Assembly: GCF_002443255.2 (NCBI RefSeq)
Contig: NW_019211455.1
Location: 36,113,472-36,177,471, forward strand
Reading direction: 5' to 3'
From: Varroa destructor
Lineage: Eukaryota; Arthropoda; Arachnida; Mesostigmata; Varroidae
Length of the DNA stretch: 64,000 nt
Shown here: in pieces, positions 22,140 through 35,469 of the stretch
How the letters are laid out: the number at the start of each line of letters is the position of its first letter
Numbering within the stretch: the stretch's first letter is position 1
Notes under the pieces: generated by a model
What the model saw: only the letters and a program-made list of their open reading frames with translations
Told to the model about the DNA's origin: nothing
Database searches by the model: none
Made by a program: the position numbers and the translations under genes

Positions 22140-24722
22140 AAATCAATAATAAATTTGATGCTGGAATTCGAGTAAAAGGCGACGTTTCTAATCTAATAAT
22201 TTCCGTTTAAATTCTCAGGGAACATCTTCGCTATCTAGATAAACGAGTTAATGTTTAAACAATCTAGGAATTTTGATACGATGTACGGATTCATTTAGGC
22301 TTCATGAAAACTAAGAGAAGTTTCCATGAATCGCAACCATGTTTTTCGTTCGTACCATAAACACCCATAGTGAATTGCTCTTAGCTTTTAGGAATACATC
22401 AGCAGGGCATATGCTATGACAACATAAAATCCTATGCGGGGTAAGGATCATGCAAGGGTACACCGTTTATTTGCTGTTGTACGAGGCACATTTTTGCATC
22501 AAATCTAAATGTTCATAATGATTCGGCAAAGATTAAGATTCATAATCTACTAAGGAGCAATTCAGCAGTGCGCCATTTAGCTTAAGACGATTTAATAGAT
22601 AGAATGTTTTAAGTTATGTATCGATCTTCAAAACTATAATCTCTATTAAAATATAAATAGATCAGTATTCTCTGCTAGAGAGGATGGCCACCCTAAAAAG
22701 CTTTTATCGGTTCCCGAAAATAAGTGTTAGTACCAACAGAGCGCTTTCGGTTACGAACAACCGAATAGAAATGTTTGAATATTTACACTCGTATATGCAA
22801 ATGGCCACATTTAATGCGCATTTAAATTTGTACGCAAACATGGCGTCATTGCAGGTATTTTAGGAGACTATGTATACGCAACATAGTTGAAATATGATCA
22901 TAAAAATAACATGTTTCTCTCATCGTAATCTGATAGTAGATCTCGTATGTGTCGCCACGAGGGCGGGTCGCTACGGCAAAGGGTTAGCGCTTTCTTATTA
23001 GTTGAGGTTAGCAGCTACAACATGAGGTGAGTTGAGTGTAAAATTCAGCAGAGTTATATGTATCGTATCAGGAAGTTGTTTATATTATAGGTTTTTTTTT
23101 TATGTATTTCAAATCGTGAAGATAGATGACAGCTTTTTTGTACAACTAACATTATCATGTAGATATATAGAATATGATCATATATAATTTTGAATCTAGC
23201 CTATCAATGTAATTACTCGTGTCGTTTTATATTTACCTGGAGCTCCTGGGAAATTTTTGCTCCAGAGAAGGCCCAAAAGATCCGAGAGCCAGTTCTCGAC
23301 TATATAGCTGTTGCGATTGACTGGTAAAAGATAGATTGTTTTCTGTTCACTGCTTTGTCCATCTAACGTTTCACTGTAGTTCATAGAACTTACAACGTCC
23401 CGTTTTGATGGTTTTGTATTTTTAAAAGCAATGCAGCAACATAGCGTCAGCTTTGCTTGGCAGAGAGTACTTATTGACAGAAACATTGACAGGAAATATC
23501 GTTTTAGCTGCAATTGGAATATGATCATATTTGTGCAAGTTGTGGTGTCCTCAATTGACTTCTAGATCGGTGAGGAGAGGCAATGCTAGATTATCGGCCG
23601 CTGTTTGCTTCAAAGACCTAAGTAGCAAATGACATCGTGCAAATATTCGATTTAACATTTTCACAAGATATCTATCCTTTGTGATACCTGGGACCCTTAC
23701 GACCTACACTAGATGGTGCTCTTGCTCGTTTCTGAAATAGCTGCAAAACGGTTTATTAGAGTACTGGAATCTTCCGAAATGTGCCTTCCTGACGGGCTTT
23801 TAGATCCCGTCAGCTTTAACATTCCCTAATGTTTTTCGCCGTTGTGTAGGAGCCTTCCTTCGACATCCGCATCTTTGACAACTTTAGCCCCCCTCCCCCC
23901 ATTGGTGGCCAAAAAAGTCTGTTTTGATGAATGAGAACTCGTTCGCCACTGAATCCTTCGGCCGTGTTTGGTTTACTGAAACTTCGGAATATTTCAAAGA
24001 TCGAGAACTATGAAAATATAGAGACATCTATTCTGGACCTATCCACTGTAATCAATGATATCAGTTTGCTAAATATGTAAAGTCCTCTAAAAGATCGCAT
24101 CACAAATGGCAGTGCTTGCTGTTGCGTTGGAGTACTGTAATAGTTCCAAACATATCACAACCTTCGATAACCTTTCTCACAAAAATCGGACGTAATTGCC
24201 AACCTCTTCAAGCGAATAAACGTTTACCTTTCTTGTTTTATATACTTCAGCTGCCAGAACTAAATCTTCGAAAAAAGGCAGCTTTGGTATAGGTGCCTTT
24301 GTACTCGCCAGTGAGATATATATATACCAGCTGTTGGTTTTTTCTATTTAGGCGCAGCTTGTAAACAAGCAACAATACTGCTTCAATTTATATATTTTGA
24401 ACAACAATAATTTCACTCGCCCGCTCACATGCTGCATCTAAACATGCGGGTAAATAAGAGATAAAGACGCTTTTTGCATGTGATGACAAGAACATCCGTC
24501 ACTAAATAGCACAAATTGTCCGAAGGACATCTATATCATAACTTAATAGTTCTGAATATTTTTCTCGTAAAAATCTGAAACGGTCCTTGTCACAGAAAGG
24601 GAGAAAATTTTTTAACATGACGATTGCATCAGAAGAACGAGGAATTAAAACGCCTTCACCATTAGACACCTAAATATTCCGTTAAGTCAGACAACGGGAA
24701 GCAAAAAAACATACGAGACGCG
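22140..24722. other. Intergenic, nothing recognised
   Basis: AT-rich unique sequence. A GC-richer tRNA-like scrap near 22965-23010 (GTCGCTACGGCAAAGGGTTA) resembles an A-box region but has no clear B-box. Confidence 0.6.
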
Positions 24723-25010
24723 ATGGCTAAAGCTCCGAAAATCTCGGTAGGCTTGGCAAGGAAAATGTCAAACATCCACAACTCTTTAGAGGGAAAGTTT
24801 TTAATGGTGGTAACTGAATTTTTCATTGTCTTTGGAGCTCCTGTACGGAGTCGACAGAAAGCAACGGAGAACACTGCTCCAAAAAGTACAACGAACTCCA
24901 GTCCTAGAAGTATCAAAAATCGTATGCCACTTCCTGGCTATCATCAGGATCCGCAGTACGATGCATCATTCAGATTATTAACAGATGAGTTGAAAAACCT
25001 GGAGTTCTAA
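24723..25010 (+). CDS. Unrecognised 95-residue open frame
   Basis: ATG at 24723 to TAA at 25008-25010. The protein starts MAKAPKISVGLARKMSNIHN, has a hydrophobic stretch (FLMVVTEFFIVFGAP, about residues 27-41), a Thr/Ser/Lys-rich middle (ENTAPKSTTNSSPRSIKNRM) and ends SFRLLTDELKNLEF. No family is recognised. The opposite strand is also open over most of it (24662-24916). Composition, especially the second half, looks protein-like on the + strand. The hydrophobic part could instead be a tiny unspliced intron or a chance frame. Whether it belongs with the candidate exons at 27.5 and 28.5 kb is unknown. Confidence 0.3.
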   Translation: MAKAPKISVGLARKMSNIHNSLEGKFLMVVTEFFIVFGAPVRSRQKATENTAPKSTTNSSPRSIKNRMPLPGYHQDPQYDASFRLLTDELKNLEF

Positions 25011-27522
25011 CTTTCTCACGCATGTCCTCACACGACATGGCCTTTTAATGTTGCAACGTATAGGAAAAGCTCGCTTGATCTTTTGTGTATGCCCAAAGAG
25101 CGAAGGAGATGATGCCTTACACGCAATAGCCTAGCGTGCTGCGCCCAATCACGGCCTCGAAGCTTGTACAAGCGCTAACATCTAAAGAGCATCAACAAAG
25201 AAGATGAGAACACTTGCACGCTTATTTACAGCCGGGCAATGCTGCAGAAGCGAAAAAAGACTAGCTAGGGGTTTCAAATAAAGAAAATAGTTACTTAAGA
25301 TCAGCGAAGATTAATAAGAAGAAGGCATCACCGACTTATCGACTAGCTCTTCAGACATTCACTCCAGCGGCGACTTTGGTTCAGAAAATTGCTTCCATAT
25401 ATTTGCAAGTTGCTTCTTAATAGTAATTATATTGGTAAATAGACTAGTGTTAAGAAGAATATAAATAGACTGGCAGTAGGTTATGAGCGTAAGAATACAA
25501 GAGGTAAAATACTTCGTTTCGTTTATTAGGAACATTTTATAGATATACGCGCGTAATCTCAAGTGATGTGTATACGTAACCTAGAACCTCATGTATAGTG
25601 GGTTTACCGCGACAAAAGCAGGGGTAGAACTCCTGTGCTGATGGAGGTTCTCGATCTTCTCGGTATCTGCAGTTACTATGCCGCCGTAATATATTCGAAC
25701 TGAACCTAATGAGTCTTTAATGCGGATATTTATTTTATTTATAGATAAACACGCACTTGCGAATAGCTTTGGGGTCTCCAAGTATTTAACAGTTAAAAAA
25801 AAAAGGTATAATATTATTCGTTGTTTACATCCTAGCTTTGTTGACAAACTAATGCTAACACTCCTTGTAGGACTTTCACTAAGATGAACACTGTTATTAG
25901 ACAGAGACTTCTGGACGTGTTTAACGGGGAATTTATTAATTCCTCGGTAAAAAACAAATTCGATCTATTTATTATATATATCACTAGAGTTTGGGTAGTT
26001 TTTAAAAACTGTTCTAAAAAATAGGTTCCAAGTCGTGGTTTACCCTTAGTCGGCCTTATTTTAGGCTTGCTGGTCACTAAAGGAGTTTATTCTGTTTGGA
26101 ACATTCACCGCTTGGATTGATCTCGCATGCCATACAGCAGTAACCAGGATGTGCGGATCGATTTGACACTAATCGAAAAAACCTGCTTACAGCTCTCTAG
26201 TTTCTCTCTTGTTGTAACTCTCTAGTTACATTTTTCTTATTCACGGTGTCTGAACTAACAGGGTATCTTTAAAAGCCCACTTCGCTGCAGAAGGTTCAAA
26301 TTTCTCACATCCTCTATATTTTTATAATTAAAAAAAGGGATTGTTGTTAACAAATCATGTATGGGGTTCAATTTACGAATCACGTGCCTTATAGTGTACG
26401 ATATAAATGCGTATTTCCTTTGATCGTTTGAATGTGGCCAGTTAGGAAAGAGGATTGAACATTATCCGAATTTAAATTAGTGCTGGATTCACTAGTAGAA
26501 AGTTAACTTGCCAAATGAGCATATCGTCACCTTATCGATCTCTACCGCATTAGAAATCTGCAATTTTTGGAGAAAGATACAACTGGTGAACATAAATCAC
26601 TTCCTATTAAGCCGCATAGTCGAACGCAGTATGTGTAAGTGTAGAAAAGATAATATTTGGTAGCTCCGGGACCGGGCATAAAATAGTTCAGTTTTGCATT
26701 TGAGGCTTGATGTTCTATTCAAAAAGAAGCCGTTCCGTCCTATTTCGATATGCTCGTTGCTGCCAAAATGTAGTCGAAGCGGGCCATGCATTTGGATGGA
26801 CAACCATAATTTGGGTTGGGTTGACTTCAATTTCATTGTTCCAAGCATCTTTGTTATACAGATGCACCACCCGCTTTCGCAAAGCGAGCGTTTAGCTTTA
26901 AAGGATGCACATACAGCCTAAACATCACTCTTTAGGTGTGTATTTTGAATGATGTGAAATAAAATTTGTAGTTGTACCCCTGTCCAGTTCATTGAGCATT
27001 TCCAACCTGCTTTCTCAATCGTAGGATCTGTCGTTAGTACATCAAAATTTAGATAATTTAAAAAAAGTGAATAGATAGGGCTTTCGGGTTGAAGCACACT
27101 ACCGAGAGCGATACTCGAATATCGATGCCCTTCGTCATATTTTACAAACGTACACCCAAACTGGCATCTGTTAGAGGAGGGTATCCATGTGCATATAGAG
27201 AAATGTGGTATATGGATGCCTACGATATTCTTACGATTTGCGCTATGACTACATAAGCTAACTATACAACCTTTTATAGTTTTGGTGCAACTTACATACA
27301 ACAATACAATGGATTATTAGGTATATGGACAGTTTTTTTAAACAAATTCATAATGCGCTACTATGAGCAAAGCTGGTTGGCAACTTATATAGTAGCGTAT
27401 TCTTTCGAAAACAAACAAGTGACTAGGTTTACCATAATTACTCACTTCTTTTCTAGACGATCATTTCTAATATCAAGCTGTCGTATTCAGTATAACTCCC
27501 CGTATGGATCTCTCTGTTGCAG
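25011..27522. other. Intergenic, overlapping chance open frames
   Basis: Several frames of 60-128 codons overlap on both strands (for example minus 27304-26918, 128 codons) with no motif, splice context or codon signal. Around one to two frames of 128 codons are expected by chance in 64 kb of this composition, so none is called. Confidence 0.5.
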
Positions 27523-27742
27523 TGCAAAGGAAGAACGAAGCCCACTGGAAGATTCAGTTATCATGCTGCAAAAGATCCTTGCGGAACTAAAGAATGATAT
27601 TGCCACTGAATGCGAGCGTCTAGGGAAGACACACGATCCTGCGCGAAAAGCTGTGTTACGAGAAAGAAACGAGCAAGTATTGTCCTTATGCATTTCGTGT
27701 TCAGACTTGCTCAACATTGCCACTTTCGGCGAATACTCGTAA
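27523..27742 (+). CDS. Candidate terminal exon of an unrecognised helical protein
   Basis: The acceptor CTCTGTTGCAG ends at 27522. The frame (one leftover base, then codons) reads AKEERSPLEDSVIMLQKILA, ELKNDIATECERLGKTHD, PARKAVLRERNEQVLSL, and ends NIATFGEYS with TAA at 27740-27742. The heptad-like, charged, helical composition and the clean acceptor make it the best new coding candidate of the region. AATAAA at 28155-28160 could end the transcript. No upstream exon with a matching phase-2 end was identified and no family is recognised. Confidence 0.45.
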
Positions 27743-28502
27743 ACACGTTTCTTTTTTCCGAAAATAAGGACACCTTTTGAATTAAAGGGAATCTTATCGG
27801 TTGAATCCGCATTCTCGCTTGAGCAAGTCGAACAAGCTTATCTTGCTCGCTAGTGTGTTTTGAAGCCAAACCTCTTAACAAATATAAACAGTTCGAAGAC
27901 TTATGTATGTCTGAATTGTTATCAGACCAAAAAGCGAGTATCACTCCTATATATCCGATTGAGTACTCTACTCATATCACCCTGTAACATAGGCTCGTGA
28001 GATACCCATGCTTATGTTCATTTAATTCTTAAGCGTAAGAATACACACGTCAAGACATAACAACAGAGCGAACCTTAGAGAACACACGTATTCCGATTTT
28101 TCATAGCTGTACGTAAGCACAATGATTTGTTGTCGGTGACTGTTTTTGAGGCGAAATAAATATGATTATGGTAGACGAAATTACTGCATAGCACATCATA
28201 TTATCCTTCAGCATAAACAAGTCAAACTTTCTTCAGACTCCATGGTATATGCCTCATAATAGGCTTGAAGGGGAAACACAAAAATGGTACCAGACATTTG
28301 CATTTTGGTCTACTATATATTTGTTTCTGAAGCTCATTAAATAAATTCGTGGTTTTTTTAGCAAGTTCATCGCAAATACTATTGCAAAACTAAATAAATG
28401 ATGCATACTTGGCTTTCCAATAGTGCTGCTTGATTCAAAATATAGTTTTATTCGATCACCTTTATTTAAGCTGAAATTATACAAGTGCTTTATTATTTTT
28501 AG

Positions 28503-28704
28503 GCGACTTGAAGCTCGCCTGCGGGTGATCAGTAATTTTGACGTGAAAATGAAAGAAAACGTGGCTCATGTTGAAGCAACTCTTAAGGAGGTAGTAAGGA
28601 TTGGGGAAAGGATACGGGAGGTCCTGACCATCTTCCGCAATATCGAAGACGTTATCACCAAGATGTCATTTTGCGCAGTCTCAGAAAGTTCTCAGAGATT
28701 ATTG
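28503..28704 (+). CDS. Candidate internal exon, coiled-coil-like, unrecognised
   Basis: Acceptor TATTATTTTTAG (to 28502) and donor GTAGGT at 28705 bound 202 nt: one leftover base plus 67 open codons, ending in phase 0. The translation runs RLEARLRVISNFDVKMKENV, HVEATLKEVVRIGERIREVL, TIFRNIEDVITKMSF. It is strongly helical with hydrophobic residues at 3-4 spacing. It may belong to the same gene as 27523-27742 as an alternative 3' path (both enter in phase 2) or to a separate gene. No homologue comes to mind. Confidence 0.45.
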
Positions 28705-30548
28705 GTAGGTCATTGCAACCAGAATAATGCACAGTAGAACTACAAATGTCCAATTTTCGCTCACAGGACCTATTTGTGTATGCTGCCATGCTCAGCTAGC
28801 GACAGACAGAGGGTAAGGCGGAAGCTGACATGTCTTTGTGGTTGCTTATCAAGTTAATACGGCTTCTACCACTTATGCGATATGCCAAAAATATTACCTA
28901 GTGCAGACAAAATTTTGATCATAGCTTGAGAAAAAAAACTAGTAAAAACGTCGAATTTTTCGTGTCATATTACTATTGCTAATCACACAAGAGAGGAGGT
29001 CACGCATTAAAATGCTTAATGAAAGATGAGAAATCTCAACGTGATGTTGTACTTAGATGGGCGATAAACAAGATAACCATTTGTGACCTATAAAAGTTGC
29101 ATAGTAAAAGATTAATACAAAAATATTGTCTTGATGGTGTTATTCTGTAAGTCGGAAATTAATATTGCAGACATAAAACTTGCCACATGTAGCGCACTAT
29201 ATAGGAAGTGGATATACGTTCTTGACGTACCGAATTTACTAATAAAGTTATACATGGGCCCCAAAATTGTCTGAGCACCTAAATGTTTATGGTGTCAATT
29301 TTTGATTCTGATAATTGAATTGCGTATCTACTTCTGTTGTATCTTGCAAGCCATTACCATATTGCTGTTTTATTTCTGAATATACGCACCGTGAATGACG
29401 GTAGACCTGTGTATCTGTCGAAACGCTCCCTGGACGCATATATTAAAAGCTCAAATGATCTCTGAAAACATTTTAATTTTAATGAAAAAATTAATTGCAT
29501 TTTAACAGCATCTGAAGGAGAAGTTAATAATAGATATTTTAAAGCTAGTTTGTTACTAAGTTTTTATATATCAAGGGAATTCAGTCTATATTATTGGAGC
29601 ACATTCTTTTATTCCTATTTATACTTAAGAGAATACCATTTTATTTAAAAGACTTTTATACAACTGTGTGGATTTCGGAAAATGAAGTGAACTGGTCAGC
29701 GCACAAGATGAGGTGCCAAAAGGCTTGATATGAACAACACAGACCACAGAGTTTCACCCTAATAGGTACAGCAAATATACAAGTAGGTCGAAACAAATGC
29801 GTACCACAGCCTGGTACTGATAAACTACTCGACAGATTAAGGCGGTAAGTCATCATTCGGAAGATAGAATATCAGAAGTCAGCTAATCCACATCTAGCAA
29901 AAGAATCGAGCCCTTCAAGTTTAGAGGTTTTATGTAGTGCTTGGGAGTTTATTTAACAGAAGCTATGCATCGCTTGTTCAAAGACAAAAAACAATCGAAC
30001 AAACTTACCGAGAGCCCCGTTTTCTGACAATCTTTGCTGTAGAGTTCACTTGAATTTGAATCCGCTTTGAATCTTACATAGTAAATATAAGTATTACCGG
30101 ACTCCCTTCTGTACTTTTTCCTACGGCTATATTGTCTAGTTGTGCGAAGTCTAGTTGATTTATATTCTGCTATTCGTGTCTACTGCGTCTATGTGTTATA
30201 TGTGTGCTAAGTTATCATGTCGGTCTGGTGCAAGATCTGCTACCAGTAGATTGGTTAACACTCTACTGTGCAGGATCAAAACTCATTCGGTACTTTTGTT
30301 TTTTTTTATATACATCGAATCGACATTAACTGCATCGTAGACTGGGAGCCAATTAATGCTCTGTACAAAATCTGTAAACAGATTTATGGTAAACCTGTCA
30401 TGCAGTTGTATGGAAATTGTTTCTTTGAAGATCTGCTCTGGAGTAATGAATGGCGCTCCTATGGCGTAACATTAATGGAATAACGGTGAGAAAACGTGGC
30501 GTCAAGCAAAGCGCACAGGTTCAGTCATACCTTGTCACAGCTATATAT

Positions 30549-30648
30549 NNNNNNNNNNNNNNNNNNNNNNNNNNNNNNNNNNNNNNNNNNNNNNNNNNNN
30601 NNNNNNNNNNNNNNNNNNNNNNNNNNNNNNNNNNNNNNNNNNNNNNNN
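30549..30648. other. Assembly gap (100 N)
   Basis: Exactly 100 N, the usual placeholder for a gap of unknown length. Both flanks are TA-rich (AGCTATATAT before, ATACATG after), so the break probably fell inside a TA repeat. Confidence 0.98.
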
Positions 30649-33640
30649 ATACATGTTTTTGAAGACAGGCACGCGAACTCGTCGATCAATTTCGGTCCGT
30701 TTCTAGAGAGAAAAAACTGCCTTTAAGTGTTCTTAAATACAGGGGACTTAATTGAGCCTGTAGGAGCAACCTCATCAAGCAATAGGCGAAACGTTGAAAT
30801 CAGAAATACTATGAACAGCTAGTATCATTGATGTCCCTCAACAGCATCTCTCTTACAACCAGCACCAGAAGAATAGTTATTTCATTCCTAAATAAGGCAG
30901 CTAAAATCTCAAATTGGCTTGACTTTCACAAACTTTTTGTCCTCAGGATAATTATTAATTATTTTATAATCCCCTATACTACTAGGGTCGAATCAATCAG
31001 TGATACTATTCATAACGAACTGTCTATAACTACCGTAGTTCCTACGCTGATGTTGAAAATCCAGCCGCCGTTAGCTGACCGAAGACATCTTCAAAGTCTT
31101 GCAAACATTCAGCATAGCAATCCTCGCCAAAGCCTACTACATATTGAGCATAATACTATGTTGTGGCCTAACGTCTCAAGGTATTAAGTAGAGCTATCGA
31201 TCACTGCATGCAACCATATGCGGGCGTTCTTTGTAGTCCTATTTCCGCGCAAAGATGTATTCACAGTTTACAAGGAAGGCCGTAATTTATACACAAGCAG
31301 AGATAGATAGATAGATAGCTTTCCTTCATAGAGCCTCGTGTGATAGGAAAGACTCGCAATGAACATACAAATCGACATTAATGCTTTTCTACTGTAACCA
31401 TTTCAATTGCATTAAAGATCGTTTACAGCCTTGAAGGCAATTTTATGTCAACTGGGCATCGATAGTGTAGTAATATTTACTCCGGCCTAAATTGCAGTTA
31501 GGAAGGAGTCTAAATGGGGTAAACAAATCGTTATCTCAGCTGGTGGGTCGCTCCAAGAATCCGCATTAGACACAGAGTGCACCGTAAAAACTGGTACCTT
31601 TCCAGCTTTTTTACAAAAGTATATTCATATAAAAACAAATATTTCAACGAATTTTTTTTTGTGTAAGTGCTAGGGGTGTCATATCGGGCAATCGTATTTA
31701 CAATAATGTGTTACATTAATTACAACTTTAACTTGGGATCTAAACTGGGCACTAGTCGTTTATGCTTTCATGGTTCCTCGCATACCCTCTTAATATTAAT
31801 GGTGCGTCAAGCCATACTCATATATGTAGACTCCTCAAATTGTCGCCTAAAAACGCTATATACAGAAAATTTCGATGAGATAAAATTTTGACCTGACTGA
31901 CCAAAAGCTTCAAAAATGGTCAAAAATTCTTATCATTAGAGCTTATCTGGATAATCAAATCGGCAATAGATATTCTCCTTCCGAAGACAGATTCCGACTG
32001 ATCTACCGAAAATCCAAGATTATTAAAACTCGCTTTTTCTCCTTTTTTTATTATTAATTTATTATTTTCGAGCCTTTTAAATCTAAACCTTATTGAATAC
32101 CTTCCACTTCGTCTTATGGCTTCCTTCCTCGTGTGTTTCAAAAGTTCCATGGAACCTGGGAATAACATATACCGTGGATATCGAGTAAAAAAGTAATAGG
32201 ATTTTTATTTCCTGTAAACGTTTATCGTGCGTGGAAAATGGCTGATATAAGAGTCGATTTCTGCAAGTACGATGCACTGTTTTCGTCATGGCTATAAATA
32301 TTAGCCGCCGACTTAGTAATGGCTCAAGTGAGTCAACTATCTAGTGGTCCTAATAAAAAACTAGGAACACCATAAGCGTTTATCTTTAGTCTGATCTAGA
32401 CACCATACAAAGCTGCATGCGCGATATATCAATATTTAATTCAGCCATTTCAAAATAACCGTGCCTTCTGTGCTAAATGACAGGTAGCTATGTTTTCTAA
32501 AAAAGGGCTAAATAGGAACCGGCAACAGATTGCCTTAAATCTCGAAAAAAAATTTATGGTATGGAAAACTTTGAATTTTTTAAATGTTCCTTGAATAATT
32601 TTCCTTACATACATCTTGCGTCTAAAACGCAAGTTTGGGCCATATCATAATCATAATGAACGATACAACTCTAAACCGTCTAAATAATTTGAACGGTGGT
32701 AGCGGCCTGAACCGCCCGCCAGGATTTCGATCAAATCAATGGTCTATTCACTTAAGCATATTTTGAATTTAGACTTTTTGAAGTGATCAAAGTTTATCAC
32801 ACTCTAGTTCAAGTCGAAACGGTTATTTTGAACAACGCTGAACTAAGTAAGAACCTCTCTATGCATAAATAAAACAGTGTTCACTTTGAATTGTTTAGAG
32901 TTAAGGAAATTTAGCTTTCATCAGAAGGAGTTTGCTTTTACAATCCAGCTTAGTGAGCGAAATAGATATTAGGAAATAATATATCGTTATAAGTGTATAA
33001 AAACCTATTGAATCAAGTCGTCTCTTTATTTTAATATTTATTTTTAATAAATATTAAAATATAAAATAAAGATATTAGAACATAGTAATAGCCAATAAAA
33101 TTGAAGCATAGGGAATCATAAACCTATAAGGTCACAACTCCGTCTTTACTATTCCGTTGCGAATACGTAATCCACTAGTTGCTGTTATTTTAGTGCCATA
33201 GGAAAACTGGCCAAGTTTCGTATATTGTTTTAATAGGGACTCGGAACGACGACAGGATTGTCTTTGCTGAAAAAAAAAAAGTTATAAAAAATGCCTGTTA
33301 AGAAGAAAACTACAATGACTTTGTTGAAGAAATCTATTCGTCGTACGAAGATCAAACAATTTACTAGCCCCTGGTGGGCATCAATTTAACTATAAACGGA
33401 AACACAAAACAATAATAAAATTTTTTTGATGTAGTGTAAAGAGGCTAAAAAATAACCAGGGTTTTTGCCCAAAGTTTAGGTGTTGCGGTATTCAAATGAC
33501 TCTTGCTTTATATAAGATTGTTCACCTATTCCTAAAAACCACTTCCATTTTCTAAAAGTCAAAAGGTGGCAATAACAACTTCGGAACAAAGCATTGTTGA
33601 AGTAACATGTCGACACCAATAACACTTATTGGTTTAGCAT

Positions 33641-33720
33641 TTTTTTTTTTTTTTTATCTGTAAAAAGATTTCGAACTCTCGACGAACCAGAATATCGTAT
33701 AATCTGTAGACCTTCAGCAT
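33641..33720 (-). mobile_element. Probable SINE with poly(A) tail
   Basis: On the minus strand a tRNA-like B-box GAGAGTTCGAAATC (about 33682-33669) is followed by TTTTTACAGATAAAA and a run of about 15 A. AGCATTTTTTTT occurs at both edges (33637 onward and 33717 onward) and may be a target-site duplication. The A-box side (GGTCTACAGATTATACG) is weak. Layout fits an old tRNA-derived SINE. Confidence 0.4.
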
Positions 33721-34236
33721 TTTTTTTCTAAATGACGCAATGAACGGTATAAAACCTTAAACTTTAGGTAAGGTGCTTTTATTTATCACTACAATCAATT
33801 CATTAATCAACAACACATAGTTACTATGGAACACATTGGAATCATGATTTTATTTTTACTTTTCGTATATTTAAATAAAGCCATTCGAATCATCATACGT
33901 AACACCGCTATTTGTGAACTGACATTAAGTAAAAACTGTACAGTGTCTTGAATATTAACAAAACTGCTGATGACTATAATGCAGCTGTTTGTAACAGCGC
34001 GAACAATCCTACTTCATTTCTCCTTTTTTTTGACCAAATCGTTAAAAAATTAACTTCTGTATACACTTTTTTTGAACTACTCTAGTTGAGTGTATCACAG
34101 GTGTCCAAACATTTTAAAAAGATTTATCCACTCGGGTTGACTGGTCACTGGTTGATGCAAAAATGCAACATATTACCCACAGGTGTTGGAGGCTCAACGA
34201 CACTTTGCTTACCAAAAGACAGTTAAGATCACATTC

Positions 34237-34238
<2 letters not shown>

Positions 34239-34287
<49 letters not shown>

Positions 34288-34393
34288 ATATACATATACA
34301 TATATATATATATACATATACATATACATATATATATATATATACATATATCTATACATATATATATATACATATAGATATATATATATATAT

Positions 34394-34424
<31 letters not shown>

Positions 34425-34425
34425 A
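34239..34425. repeat. Long compound (TA)n / (TACATA)n microsatellite
   Basis: About 187 bases of TA with regularly spaced CA substitutions. It keeps long frames open on both strands (runs of I-Y and of Y-M), which are artefacts. Confidence 0.97.
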
Positions 34426-34903
34426 TTATTAAGAAGGCATAACATTTTACATACACTCCGTTTTTTCCTGTCTACCGCATCTCGTACAACAAAGCTTCAA
34501 TACGTTCTTCAGTATAACAAATGTGAGTTGCTCTACAAGAATGTGCGCTCTTTACAACTATTGATTTACTAAAACACATTCTCCCATCACAAAACAACAG
34601 TTTCACATTTGCTCAGTAAAATACCGCAATAAATGGAGGTATTATATTTCTCTAATGTATGATGTCGGTGTCCTTTCCTGTAAGTTAACCATGATTCGAT
34701 TGCCTCGTGAAAGCACCTATTACATTGGCATTTTCTCTAGGCCAGATCGAAAGCCTGAGTGCATGCATCTATGTAGGTGTCACTTACATCTGGGTTAGAC
34801 TAAACCCAGTTGGACGGTAGGTGGCCAAGCCTTCAGTAGTGGCACTTGGGTGATGCTATACGGGTATGTTGTAAAAATTAGATAGTAATGTTTATACCCA
34901 ATA

Positions 34904-35469
34904 ATGGCTTCTGGCATCAGTGAAACAATGAAGCAACTCAGCCTTGCGGCAAGATCAGCCGTTCAGCGTGTGTTACCCATATTCCTCGACAAAGATGGGA
35001 CAGATTTAATATGTGACCCAGATTTAGCCTCGGACAAATGCCCAAATGTGTCATACTATCTAACATTAACAAACCTTGCTCTCAAGGCTGCTAGCATACG
35101 CTCTTTTTACGTCCAAGGCTGCACATCTCACTTGTTGTTTTCTCATGTTACTGCTGAGGTTGAGCAGAGACAACAGAAACTTCTATACATCTTCAATGTG
35201 TTATCCATCAAGGAACATTTCTGGTAACAATTGATGCGTTTGGGTTCTTCGACGTGAAACGCTTCCATGATGATCTAAGTTTCTTCCAACATGTTATTAA
35301 TAGCACGAGAATTTCACATTTTAGCAATGGCAACGGAAGTCTTCTCACCCTTTTCGGCATCGACTCCGCGATTGTCATCCATTTCCACAGGAACGACAAC
35401 CATGGATTTTCGAGCAGTCATCGTGCTCGTGATCGCCCACATTGCTGCAATACCATACCATTTGATTAG
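34904..35469 (+). pseudogene. Unrecognised coding-like segment with a frame break
   Basis: A frame from ATG 34904 (MASGISETMKQLSLAARSAV) stays open to TAA at 35227. An overlapping second frame, open from before 35200 to TAG at 35467-35469, reads TFLVTIDAFGFFDVKRFHDD and LSFFQHVINSTRISHF, then SLLTLFGIDSAIVIHFH. The second part looks more protein-like than the tail of the first. The two could be one gene interrupted by a frameshift or a very short unseen intron. No family is recognised and chance open frames of this length do occur. Confidence 0.25.

Larger units (their letters stand above)
28705..34238. other. Intergenic with assembly gap
   Basis: No gene recognised. A stretch at 30341-30483 reads DWEPINALYKICKQIYGKPV and on to WRSYGVTLME before a stop. 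It looks somewhat protein-like and has a GTAG acceptor at its start, but lies 65 bases from the gap. A (GATA)n microsatellite is at 31301-31319, and a hairpin of 14-nt arms TTTTAATATTTATT / AATAAATATTAAAA at 33029-33059. Confidence 0.6.

Noticed and set aside
26918..27304. 128-codon minus-strand open frame
   Set aside because: One or two such frames are expected by chance in 64 kb of this composition; no motif or splice context.
34114..34432. Long frames of repeated Ile-Tyr and Tyr-Met on both strands
   Set aside because: Direct product of the TA-type microsatellite at 34239-34425.
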